Assembly: GCA_017935325.1 (NCBI GenBank)
Contig: JAGBHV010000044.1
Location: 1-62,288, forward strand
DNA: 62,288 bases
Reading direction: 5' to 3'
Source: Clostridia bacterium
GTDB taxonomy: Bacteria; Bacillota; Clostridia; Oscillospirales; Acutalibacteraceae
Shown here: positions 51,787 through 60,360 of the stretch, piece after piece
How the letters are laid out: every line of letters starts with the position of its first letter
Numbering within the stretch: position 1 is the stretch's first letter
Position numbers and translations under genes: made by a program
The notes under the pieces: generated by a model
What the model was told of the DNA's origin: nothing
The model's database searches: none
What the model saw: the letters and a program-made list of their open reading frames with translations, nothing else

Positions 51787-52628
51787 AAATTCTTGTAACA
51801 GGAGTCAACGGGCAACTGGGTCACGATGTAACAGAAGAACTCAAAAAACATAGCATTGAATATATCGGTTGCGACAGGGAAGATTTTGACCTTACCGATA
51901 AAGATGCAACTGAAGGTTTTATTATTGAAAATAAACCTGACAGTGTAATTCATTGTGCGGCATATACTGCAGTTGATAAAGCAGAGGATGAAGAAGAGCT
52001 TTGCAGAAAAATCAATGCGGACGGAAGCCTTTATATAGCAGAGGCTTGCGAAAAAATCGGCGCAAAAATGATATATATCAGCACTGATTATGTTTTCGGC
52101 GGTGACGGTGAAAAGCCTTACGAGCCTGAGGATGAAAAAAATCCGCAGAATGTTTACGGTAAAACAAAGCTTGAGGGCGAAAAAAATGCCCTTGAAAACT
52201 GCTCAAGAACATTTATCGTGAGAACCTCATGGGTTTACGGCATAAACGGCAATAACTTTGTGAAAACAATGCGTCGTTTAGCTGAAACAAGAGATGAGTT
52301 GAATGTTGTTGCAGACCAGATAGGCTCACCTACATATACGCGCGACCTTGCAAAACTGCTTGTAGAAATGATTAAAACTGAAAAATACGGCATTTACCAC
52401 GCAACAAACGAAGGGTTTATGAGCTGGGCTGAATTTGCCGAAAGCATAATGAAAAAATCAGGCTTTTCTACAAAGATAAATTATATCCCCACATCAGAAT
52501 ATCCTGTGAAAGCAAAAAGACCGTTAAACTCAAGGCTTTCAAAAAAATGTCTTACAGACAACGGATTTTCACTTCTTCCCTCACAGGACGATGCACTGGA
52601 AAGATATATCAAAGAACTTAATAAATAA
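51783..52628 (+). CDS. rfbD: dTDP-4-dehydrorhamnose reductase
   Basis: 281 residues, of the SDR family. NAD(P) site VTGVNGQLG, catalytic YGKTKLEGE, YISTDYVFGGDG and SWVYGINGNNFVKTM. It makes the final dTDP-L-rhamnose. It ends the rfbA-C-D operon before a strong terminator. The dehydratase rfbB is not in this cluster and must be encoded elsewhere. Confidence 0.95.
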   Translation: MKILVTGVNGQLGHDVTEELKKHSIEYIGCDREDFDLTDKDATEGFIIENKPDSVIHCAAYTAVDKAEDEEELCRKINADGSLYIAEACEKIGAKMIYISTDYVFGGDGEKPYEPEDEKNPQNVYGKTKLEGEKNALENCSRTFIVRTSWVYGINGNNFVKTMRRLAETRDELNVVADQIGSPTYTRDLAKLLVEMIKTEKYGIYHATNEGFMSWAEFAESIMKKSGFSTKINYIPTSEYPVKAKRPLNSRLSKKCLTDNGFSLLPSQDDALERYIKELNK

Positions 52629-52635
52629 AAATTAC

Positions 52636-52668
52636 ACCGACAGATAATTTAAAATCTGTCGGTTTTTT
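52636..52668 (+). terminator. Terminator of rfbACD
   Basis: ACCGACAGAT (52636-52645) pairs with ATCTGTCGGT (52654-52663), followed by T5-6. Confidence 0.92.
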
Positions 52669-52754
52669 GTTTGAATTGTAATTTGTATGAGTTCTGAAAA
52701 ACTTGTTATGGGCACAATGCTTAATTATTGTTATAAAACTGACATCAGTGATAG

Positions 52755-52789
52755 CAAAAAAACCTCCCCTTAGAAATACAAGGGGAGGT
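52755..52789 (-). terminator. Terminator of the 52832 gene
   Basis: ACCTCCCCTT (52762-52771) pairs with AAGGGGAGGT (52780-52789); on the minus strand a run of T follows. Confidence 0.88.
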
Positions 52790-52831
52790 GGGAAAATCTT
52801 TGATTTTAACAATGGGGATTTTTGCTGAAAA

Positions 52832-53059
52832 TTATTCTTCTGCAGGTTTGTCTTCTTCGATTTCAACTGTTTCTTCGTCCTGAACACAATTTGCACAGTC
52901 GCAGATTTCATCGTTTTCATCAAAGCAACAAATATCTTCTGTTTCTTCACAAGTGCAGTTATCTTTTTTGCAGAAATATTTTGTAATGAGATAATACGCT
53001 GCAGCAACTACGCCTGCAACAGCAACGATAGCACCAATAATTTTAAGAGCTTTTTTCAT
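52832..53059 (-). CDS. Small membrane protein with acidic Cys-rich tail
   Basis: 75 residues. One membrane helix (LKIIGAIVAVAGVVAAAYYL) and a tail of about 50 residues with eight cysteines (CKKDNCTCEETEDICC, then CDCANC) among many Asp/Glu. The pattern suggests metal binding or disulfides. The ribosome site AAAGGAG and the strong terminator support a real gene. I know no family for it. Confidence 0.7.
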   Translation of the reverse strand: MKKALKIIGAIVAVAGVVAAAYYLITKYFCKKDNCTCEETEDICCFDENDEICDCANCVQDEETVEIEEDKPAEE

Positions 53060-53132
53060 ATCGATTTCTCCTTTTTATGAAATTAATATACCATACATTT
53101 ACATTATACAACTAAAATCCGAAAAGTCAATA

Positions 53133-54407
53133 TTATTGTTTTGATTTTTCGATTGCCTGTGCAATGTCAGCGATGATATCATCTGCATCTTCAAGGCCTA
53201 CAGAGAATCTGATAAGGTCTTCTGCTACGCCTGCTTCTTCAAGCTGCTGAGAAGAGAGCTGTCTGTGAGTTGTGCTTGCGGGATGAAGCACGCATGTTCT
53301 GCAGTCTGCAACGTGAGTTGCGATTGTTGCAAGTTCTAAAGCATCCATGAATTTTGTTGCGGCTTCTCTTCCGCCTCTGATGCCGAAAGAAACAACGCCG
53401 CTTGTGCCGTCGGGCATATATTTCTGTGCAAGGCTGTAATATTTGTTGCCTTCAAGTCCGGGATAATTTACCCATGTAACATTTTCATTTGATTCAAGGA
53501 ATTTTGCAACTTTAAGAGCGTTTTCGCAGTGTCTCGGCACACGAAGGAAAAGTGTTTCAAGACCGAGGTTAAGAAGGAATGCGTTGTGGGGAGAGGGGAT
53601 TGAACCCAAATCTCTCATAAGCTGTGTAACGCATTTTGTGATATAAGCACCTTTGCCGAAACGTTCTGTGTAAATAACTCCGTGATATGATTCATCGGGA
53701 GTTGTAAGTCCGGGATATTTGTCAGATGCGTTCCAGTCGAAGTTACCGCTGTCAACAATTACACCGCCTACCTGTGTTGCGTGGCCGTCCATATATTTTG
53801 TTGTTGAGTGTGTAACAATATCTGCACCGAATTCAAAAGGTCTGCAGTTGATAGGTGTGGGGAAAGTATTGTCAACAATAAGCGGTACACCGTGAGCATG
53901 AGCAACTTTTGCGAAAAGCTCGATATCAAGCACATTAAGTGAGGGGTTTGAAAGAGTTTCGGCAAAAACAACTTTTGTGTTTTCTCTGAATGCGGCATTC
54001 AGTTCTTCTTCTGTTGAATCGGGGTTTACAAAAGTAAAGTCAATGCCGAGTTTTTTCATTGTAACTGAGAAAAGGTTGAATGTACCGCCGTAAATTGCGG
54101 CTGATGCAACAACGTGATCACCGGCATGGCAGATGTTGAAAACCGAATAGAATGATGCTGCCTGACCTGATGAAGTAAGAACTGCAGCAACGCCGCCTTC
54201 AAGAGCTGCGATTTTTGCCGCAACTGCATCGTTTGTGGGGTTCTGAAGTCTTGTGTAGAAATAACCTTCTGCTTCAAGGTCAAAAAGCTTACCCATTTCT
54301 TCGCTGCTTTCATATTTGAAAGTAGTGCTCTGTGTTATGGGAAGAACTCTGGGTTCGCCGTTTTTCGGAGTATAACCTGCATGCAGGCATTTTGTGTTGA
54401 TTTTCAT
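53133..54407 (-). CDS. metY: O-acetylhomoserine sulfhydrylase (MetY)
   Basis: 424 residues, PLP enzyme of the Cys/Met metabolism family. It makes homocysteine from O-acetylhomoserine and sulfide. Motifs: GYFYTRLQNPTNDAVAAKIA, SSGQAASFYSVFN, and the PLP lysine in HSTTKYMDGHATQVGG. The length (about 425) fits MetY rather than MetB/C (about 380). It is 21 nt downstream of the ApgM-family gene, which may be a homoserine kinase. Confidence 0.93.
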   Translation of the reverse strand: MKINTKCLHAGYTPKNGEPRVLPITQSTTFKYESSEEMGKLFDLEAEGYFYTRLQNPTNDAVAAKIAALEGGVAAVLTSSGQAASFYSVFNICHAGDHVVASAAIYGGTFNLFSVTMKKLGIDFTFVNPDSTEEELNAAFRENTKVVFAETLSNPSLNVLDIELFAKVAHAHGVPLIVDNTFPTPINCRPFEFGADIVTHSTTKYMDGHATQVGGVIVDSGNFDWNASDKYPGLTTPDESYHGVIYTERFGKGAYITKCVTQLMRDLGSIPSPHNAFLLNLGLETLFLRVPRHCENALKVAKFLESNENVTWVNYPGLEGNKYYSLAQKYMPDGTSGVVSFGIRGGREAATKFMDALELATIATHVADCRTCVLHPASTTHRQLSSQQLEEAGVAEDLIRFSVGLEDADDIIADIAQAIEKSKQ

Positions 54408-54428
54408 TGTGATTCTTCTTTCTGTTAT

Positions 54429-55640
54429 TTATTTTTCAAGGAATTTTTTCATTACATCAGGTCCGAATTCAATGAAGTTGCCTGTCTCTTTTGCTGTTTC
54501 TTCATTGATTGAATCGTATGCGTTTTCTTTTTCGCCTTTTTTATGATAAATCATATAAGGTACGGGGTCAGATGAATGTGTTGCTGTTTTGATGGGCGTG
54601 GGATGGTCGGGAAGAATAAGGATTTTGTAATCATCAAATTTCTCAAGACCTTCTATTATTATCGGCAAAACTTTTTCATCTATAAGTTCTATTGAACGGA
54701 CTTTGTTTTTTGCTTCTCTTCTGTGACCGCATTCGTCAGGTGCTTCAAAATGAACATAAACAAAATCACAGCCTGAATTCAGGTCTTCAACTGCCTGCTT
54801 TGCTTTGCCTTCAAAATTTGTGTCTATGTAACCTGTTGAGCCGGGTACATCGGGTGTTTTCATTCCTGCACACTGTCCGATACCTTTGAGCAGGTCAACA
54901 GCAGAAATAATGCTTCCCTTAAGTCCGTAAGCTTCTTCAAAGGATGAAAGCATGGGTTTCTTTCCTTCGCCCCAGAGCCAGATTGAGTTTGCAGGAAGTT
55001 TACCTTCCGACATTCTCTTTATGTTTACGGGATGCTTCATAAGAAAATCGTAACTTTCTTTCATCATCCTGATAAGGTCTTTTGCATTTTCACTTGTTGA
55101 AAGATATTCTCCTACAACCTGACCTGAAATATCGTGAGGCGGAGTCATATTGCCTAAATCAACTGTGCCTTTGTGCCAGATAAGGCAATGTCTGTACTGA
55201 ACACCTGCATAGAATTTAAAAATATCGTTGCCGAAATGTTCTTCAACTGATTTGATAATTTCTTCAGCTTCAGGAGTGGAGATATCTCCGCCGGAATAGT
55301 CAACCATTGTTTTGTCTTCGTATTTTTCTTCATCAGAAAGAGATACAAGGTTGCATCTCAACGCAATGTCATCGTCGAGCATTTTAACTCCGATGCTTAC
55401 TGCCTCAAGGGGAGAACGTCCTGTATAATATTTTTTCGGGTCATAACCGAGCACACTTAAGTTTGCAACGTCGCTACCGGGTTTCAGACCTTCTGCAACT
55501 GTTCTCACAAGACCTATTTCACCTCTTTTTGCAAGCGAATCAAAAACAGGCTTGTTTGCCGCCTGCATAGGTGTTTTGTTACCTAATTCTTCGACGGGCA
55601 GGTCTGCCATTCCGTCGTAAAGAATTACAGCATATTTCAT
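54429..55640 (-). CDS. apgM: ApgM-family enzyme: cofactor-independent phosphoglycerate mutase or homoserine kinase
   Basis: 403 residues from ATG 55640 (AGGAG upstream); an in-frame TTG at 55649 would add three residues. Alkaline-phosphatase-like fold: YAVILYDGMADLP with the metal Asp, GSDVANLSVLGYDP with the nucleophile Ser, YTGRSPLEAVSIGV, DFVYVHFEAPDECGH and LILPDHPTPIKTATHSSDPVPYMIY (split over two segments). Members catalyse 3-phosphoglycerate to 2-phosphoglycerate, but a branch in Clostridia and Bacteroidetes is annotated as a proposed homoserine kinase. The metY neighbour favours that second option. Confidence 0.9.
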   Translation of the reverse strand: MKYAVILYDGMADLPVEELGNKTPMQAANKPVFDSLAKRGEIGLVRTVAEGLKPGSDVANLSVLGYDPKKYYTGRSPLEAVSIGVKMLDDDIALRCNLVSLSDEEKYEDKTMVDYSGGDISTPEAEEIIKSVEEHFGNDIFKFYAGVQYRHCLIWHKGTVDLGNMTPPHDISGQVVGEYLSTSENAKDLIRMMKESYDFLMKHPVNIKRMSEGKLPANSIWLWGEGKKPMLSSFEEAYGLKGSIISAVDLLKGIGQCAGMKTPDVPGSTGYIDTNFEGKAKQAVEDLNSGCDFVYVHFEAPDECGHRREAKNKVRSIELIDEKVLPIIIEGLEKFDDYKILILPDHPTPIKTATHSSDPVPYMIYHKKGEKENAYDSINEETAKETGNFIEFGPDVMKKFLEK

Positions 55641-55750
55641 ATATATCAACTCCTCAAAAACAAATTTTATACTAATATATCATAACACACTTTTATGTGC
55701 AAAATCAACATACAGTTATATGAAAATAAATTATTTTTAATAGTTATTTA

Positions 55751-55779
55751 TAGACAATAATAATAACTTGTGATATAAT
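55751..55779 (+). promoter_or_regulatory. Promoter of the glycyl radical enzyme operon
   Basis: TAGACA (55751-55756), 17 nt, TATAAT (55774-55779), 32 nt before ATG 55812. Confidence 0.7.
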
Positions 55780-55811
55780 TTAAACTGATAATAGGTTATT
55801 ATGGTGATTTT

Positions 55812-56570
55812 ATGAAAATCAGAATTTTACATAAGGGTTTCAATTTTTCTCAGGACGGTCCGGGTAACCGTCTTGTGTATCATCTGCAAGGTTGTAATTT
55901 CTTTTGTCCCTGGTGTTCAAACCCTGAAAGTATCGCTTTTGACGGTACATTGATGAGAATTGACGGCAAAGAAAAATTATCCTGCACGGAGTACGATACA
56001 GATGAAGTTTTTGATGAAATTCTGTCAGGGAAAATGATGATGTTTTCAGGCGGGGGAGTTACTTTTACGGGCGGCGAGCCTACAGTGCAGTTTGACGCAC
56101 TGAAAATTCTTCTTGAAAAGTGTAAGAATTCAGGAATAAATACTGCAATTGAATCAAACGCATCCCATATAAAATTCTGTGAGTTGTCAGACCTGATTGA
56201 TTATATGATTGTGGATCTGAAGCATTATGATTCTGAAAAACATAAAGATACAATCGGTTCGTCAAACGAAAGAACAATAAAAAATATCAGAGAAGTTGCA
56301 AAAAAAAGAAATCAGCTTTTAATACATATTCCTCTTATCGGTAATTTTAATTCTTCAAAAGAAGATGCACTGAAATTTGCAGAGTTAATTAAATCTTTCG
56401 GTAATGAAAAAATTGACGTTGAAGTTTTGCGGTATCATGAATACGGAAAAGACAAATGGCTTCAATGTAATATGGAATACAAAATGGAATCAGGCAATGT
56501 GACTGACGAAGAATATAAAGATTTTACAGACATTCTGAAAAAGAATGGCGTATCTATAATAAAGACATAA
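55812..56570 (+). CDS. Glycyl radical enzyme activating enzyme (radical SAM)
   Basis: 252 residues. Radical SAM motif QGCNFFCPWC with Cys28, Cys32 and Cys35 binding the [4Fe-4S] cluster; GGGVTFTGGEPTVQF binds SAM. It installs the glycyl radical on its partner by hydrogen abstraction. It lacks the ferredoxin-type double cluster insert of many activases, so it resembles the short PFL-activase form. It lies 11 nt before the glycyl radical enzyme gene, its presumed only target. Confidence 0.94.
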   Translation: MKIRILHKGFNFSQDGPGNRLVYHLQGCNFFCPWCSNPESIAFDGTLMRIDGKEKLSCTEYDTDEVFDEILSGKMMMFSGGGVTFTGGEPTVQFDALKILLEKCKNSGINTAIESNASHIKFCELSDLIDYMIVDLKHYDSEKHKDTIGSSNERTIKNIREVAKKRNQLLIHIPLIGNFNSSKEDALKFAELIKSFGNEKIDVEVLRYHEYGKDKWLQCNMEYKMESGNVTDEEYKDFTDILKKNGVSIIKT

Positions 56571-56581
56571 GGTGATAAATT

Positions 56582-58957
56582 ATGAAAATCAACGAAATTT
56601 ACAAACAGGATGAAATCACTGAAAAAGCAAAGGCTCTTTTTAAAGAAGAAAGAAGCCTTATGCGTCTTGACGGTTGGCTTATCGCAAGAGAAACTGCATT
56701 TATTCATGCTGAAGAATTTGCTTCTCTCGATAAGGAAATGAGGGCTGCAAAAGAGCTTGAAGCAATTATTGAAAGACTTCCCCTTTCAATCAGCGATAAT
56801 GCTGTTTTTGCAGGCACACAGAGAGATGCTTTTGCAAGAAGCTATGCTCTTATAAACCCTGCTTTCAGAGTTGAAACTTTTTCAGGTTACTGTGACCCTA
56901 CTGCTGTTTATGATGATATTGAACCTAACGAAGAATTTCCGAAAGAAAGAATCGACGCAGTAAGAGAATTTACAAAGAAAACGGACTACGTAAAAACTCT
57001 TATGGAGATGTATGATAAATACGAAGATTACACGGGAGAAGTAGCATTTTTCGTTGAGCAGGTTACAGGTCATCTTATTCCTGATTTCAAGCCTGCACTC
57101 AAATTCGGTCTTGATAAAATTATTGCTGATGTTGAAGAGAAAATTCAGTCAGCAACAAATGAGAAAAAGAAAACAAATTACGAAGCTTTTGCAATTACAT
57201 TAAAAAGTACAAAGCGTCTTGCAGAAAGATATGCTGAAATTGCAGAAACTAAAGCATCAGAAGCAGAAGGTGAAAGAAAACTTCAGCTTGAACTTCTTGC
57301 AAAAACACTCAGGAAAGTGCCGGCAAAAGGAGCAGAAAGTCTGTACGAAGCAATTCAGTCATTTATGCTTCTGTGGCAGGTTATGTGCCTTGAACAGGCT
57401 CCCAATCCCTTTGCTTTCTCTGTAGGTAATGCAGACAGAATTTTTGAACCCTACAGACTTATGAGCGGTGAAGACAGAAAAACAACTGCAGAGCTTCTCA
57501 AACACTTCCTTGTTTTCTTCAACGTTGCAGACAGAAGCTGGGCGATTTCACAGAGCGTTCTTGTAGGCGGTAAGTCAAACGACGGAAAAGACCTTACAAA
57601 CGAAACATCATATGCGCTGATGGATGCATACTACGATATGAACTTACCTCAGCCTATCCTTTCTGCAAAATTACATAAAAACACACCGAAAGAAATGTAC
57701 CGTGAAATGGGTAAATTCTTCTTTACTCCCGGTGTGCTTACTCCGTCACTTTTCAATGACGATGCACTTTTTGCAGTGCTTAAAAATGCAGGCAAGGATA
57801 AATGCGACCTTGAAAACTATTCAGTTGCAGGTTGTCAGGAACCTCTTATTATGGGTAAAGATAACGGCAACACAACAAACTCATGGTTCAATCTTCCTAA
57901 AATTCTTGAACTTATTTTAAACAATGGCTGTTCAACAATCACAGGCAAGAAAATTGGTTCAGTAACAACCGAAACAGATGCGAAAAAACTTCTCGAGAAT
58001 ATCCGCGAAGAATTCTATAAAAATGCAGATTATTTTGCAGACAAAATGTGCGATGCCGCTAACGGTGCTTCAATAGCAATTTCACATCTGCCTGTACCTT
58101 TCTTAAGCGTATTTATGGGCGGTATGGAATCAGGCATTGATATGCGTGATACAGAAGAACAGGGTACAAAATATAACGGAAGCGGTTGTCTTATTCACGG
58201 TCTTTCAATTATTGCTGATTCATTTATTGCTATTGACTGTTTCCTTAAGGATTATCCCGACGATGCAGAAAGACTTCTTAATGCATTGAGAAATAATTTT
58301 GAAGGCGAAGAAGATTTACGTGAATATCTTCTTTCATGTCCTAAATTCGGCAACAACATCGTAAGCGTTGACCGCGAAGCAGCAGAAATCGCATCGAAAA
58401 TTTCAGATATGATTTCTTCAAAGAAAAACTATCTCGGCAATCCCTTCCGTCCTGACTGGTCAAGCCCGTCAACACATCTTACATACGGTTATTGGGTTGG
58501 TGCAACTCCTGACGGCAGAAAAGCACGTGAACAGTTAGGCTACGGTGTTGATCCCCTTTATGGCGAAGCGGGTTCAGGTCTTGGTTTCAGAATGCTTTCA
58601 ACTTTCAAACTTCCCTTTGAGAAATTCTGCGGCGGTTATGCTTCTCACTTCGGTGTTGATCCGAAATTCTTCACAGGTAAGGAATATGAAGATAAAGGTG
58701 CAGAATTCGGTGAAAGAGTAATTACTCCGCTTTTCTTTAACGACCTTAATGAAGAAGATATTGCACCTTTCTATTTATATGTGAACGTAACAACTCCCGA
58801 AACCTTGAGGAAAGTACTTGCTGACCCGCAGAAATATGCACCCAGCGGAGTATATATTATGCGAATTCACGGTACTTTTGTAAACTTCCTTGATTTGTCA
58901 CCTGCAATTCAGCAGGATATTATCAAGCGTCTTGACCTTGAGTCGACAAGATTATGA
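56582..58957 (+). CDS. Glycyl radical enzyme with atypical glycyl motif, substrate unknown
   Basis: 791 residues, a complete ten-stranded barrel enzyme of the pyruvate-formate-lyase-like superfamily. The catalytic Cys418 is in SVAGCQEP; the C-x-E pattern (Glu420) is that of dehydratases and lyases such as glycerol dehydratase and choline lyase, not of PFL (CC). The C-terminal glycyl loop reads RIHGTFVNFLDLSP, with Gly764 where most have RVSGYSA..VELSP: Tyr after Gly is Thr, and Ser before it is His. The Gly, Arg and downstream helix (DIIKRL) keep the spacing, so it is likely active. Neighbours are a dedicated activase and an FGGY sugar kinase, so I infer an anaerobic C-O-cleaving step on a sugar or polyol. 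Confidence 0.92.
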   Translation: MKINEIYKQDEITEKAKALFKEERSLMRLDGWLIARETAFIHAEEFASLDKEMRAAKELEAIIERLPLSISDNAVFAGTQRDAFARSYALINPAFRVETFSGYCDPTAVYDDIEPNEEFPKERIDAVREFTKKTDYVKTLMEMYDKYEDYTGEVAFFVEQVTGHLIPDFKPALKFGLDKIIADVEEKIQSATNEKKKTNYEAFAITLKSTKRLAERYAEIAETKASEAEGERKLQLELLAKTLRKVPAKGAESLYEAIQSFMLLWQVMCLEQAPNPFAFSVGNADRIFEPYRLMSGEDRKTTAELLKHFLVFFNVADRSWAISQSVLVGGKSNDGKDLTNETSYALMDAYYDMNLPQPILSAKLHKNTPKEMYREMGKFFFTPGVLTPSLFNDDALFAVLKNAGKDKCDLENYSVAGCQEPLIMGKDNGNTTNSWFNLPKILELILNNGCSTITGKKIGSVTTETDAKKLLENIREEFYKNADYFADKMCDAANGASIAISHLPVPFLSVFMGGMESGIDMRDTEEQGTKYNGSGCLIHGLSIIADSFIAIDCFLKDYPDDAERLLNALRNNFEGEEDLREYLLSCPKFGNNIVSVDREAAEIASKISDMISSKKNYLGNPFRPDWSSPSTHLTYGYWVGATPDGRKAREQLGYGVDPLYGEAGSGLGFRMLSTFKLPFEKFCGGYASHFGVDPKFFTGKEYEDKGAEFGERVITPLFFNDLNEEDIAPFYLYVNVTTPETLRKVLADPQKYAPSGVYIMRIHGTFVNFLDLSPAIQQDIIKRLDLESTRL

Positions 58958-58967
58958 GGTTTTGGGT

Positions 58968-60332
58968 ATGAAAGCAATAGGACTTGATATCGGAACTACC
59001 ACTGTCTGTGCAATAGTTCTCGATGCGGAAAACGGAGAAGTAGTAAAAAGTATAACTCTCCCGAATGATACTTTTCTTGAAAATGTAAAATCATTTGAAA
59101 AAATTCAGGACCCTGAAAAAATTCTTGATAAATCGCTGAGGATTGTTGATGAGCTGTGCAGAGACTATGACGATATAGTTTCAATCGGAGTTACGGGTCA
59201 GATGCATGGCCTTGTTTATCTTGATGAAAACGGAAATGCTGTCAGCGGTCTTTACATATGGCAGGATGCTTCTGCAAACGAAATGTATAAAGACTGCAAA
59301 ACGTATGCTCAGCATCTTACTGACCTGACAGGTTACAAAATGGCATCAGGATTCGGTGCATCAACATACTATTATCATAAAGAAAATAATATGGTGCCTG
59401 AAAAAGCCTCAACAATCTGCACAATCCATGATTATGCGGCAATGAAGCTGGCAGGTCTTACAAAACCTGTTATGCATGTATCGGATGCAGCAAGCTATGG
59501 CTTGTTTGACATAAAAAACGCATGCTTTGATGAAGCGGCAATCAGAAAAGCGGGACTCGATTTTAACTTGTTCCCTGCGGTGACAAAAGAAAATATGATT
59601 CTCGGTAAAAAGGGAGGAAAAATTCCTGTAAGCGTTGCAATCGGCGATAATCAGGCAAGCTTCCTCGGCTCCGTCTGTGACGTAGATGAATGTTTGCTTG
59701 TCAATGTAGGCACAGGAAGCCAGATTTCATTTGCAACAAAAGCACATACTGCTGCTGACGGGCTTGAAATAAGACCTTGTGTCGGCGACAGTCACCTGAT
59801 GGTCGGCTCATCTCTGTGCGGTGGCAGAGCATTTGCTTTGCTTGAAAACTTTTTCCGTAAAACTGCAGAGTTGGTAACGGGTGAAAAAGTAGGAAACGCG
59901 TATAGAGGAATTGATAAATTCCTTGAAGAAAATGAGAAAATTGAAAATCCCATTGAATTTTCAACACTTTTCTGCGGCACAAGAGAAAATCCTCAGGAGA
60001 AGGCAAGCATAACTTCTCTCGGAATCGATAATTTCACACCGGGACATTTCATTTACGGAGTAATGTACGGAATGGCAGATGAACTTTACTCAATGTATGA
60101 GAAAGGAATCTCCGTGTGCGAAGAAAGACCTTGTCAATTAATTGCATCAGGCAACGGTATCAGAAAAAATGCAACATTAAGACGTATTGTGTCAGAAATC
60201 TTCGGAATGGAGATTAAAATTCCGGCACACAAGGAAGAAGCAGCCTACGGAAGTGCCATTTTTTCCTTGACATCGGCAGGAATTTATGATACGATACAAA
60301 GTGCACTACAGTTAATTCAGTACGAGAGTTAA
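58968..60332 (+). CDS. FGGY-family carbohydrate kinase (sedoheptulokinase/xylulokinase-like)
   Basis: 454 residues from ATG 58968, 10 nt after the glycyl radical enzyme stop, with GAGG upstream. FGGY features: KAIGLDIGTTTVCAIVLDA phosphate loop, GVTGQMHGLVYLD, YIWQDASANE, catalytic Asp227 in AIGDNQASF, LVNVGTGSQIS, ASGNGIRKNATLR. It resembles the sedoheptulose/xylulose kinase branch; the substrate is open. Co-transcription with the radical enzyme suggests that it phosphorylates the pathway's substrate or product. Confidence 0.9.
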   Translation: MKAIGLDIGTTTVCAIVLDAENGEVVKSITLPNDTFLENVKSFEKIQDPEKILDKSLRIVDELCRDYDDIVSIGVTGQMHGLVYLDENGNAVSGLYIWQDASANEMYKDCKTYAQHLTDLTGYKMASGFGASTYYYHKENNMVPEKASTICTIHDYAAMKLAGLTKPVMHVSDAASYGLFDIKNACFDEAAIRKAGLDFNLFPAVTKENMILGKKGGKIPVSVAIGDNQASFLGSVCDVDECLLVNVGTGSQISFATKAHTAADGLEIRPCVGDSHLMVGSSLCGGRAFALLENFFRKTAELVTGEKVGNAYRGIDKFLEENEKIENPIEFSTLFCGTRENPQEKASITSLGIDNFTPGHFIYGVMYGMADELYSMYEKGISVCEERPCQLIASGNGIRKNATLRRIVSEIFGMEIKIPAHKEEAAYGSAIFSLTSAGIYDTIQSALQLIQYES

Positions 60333-60360
60333 CTGACAAATTTTAAGGAGGATAATCCAG

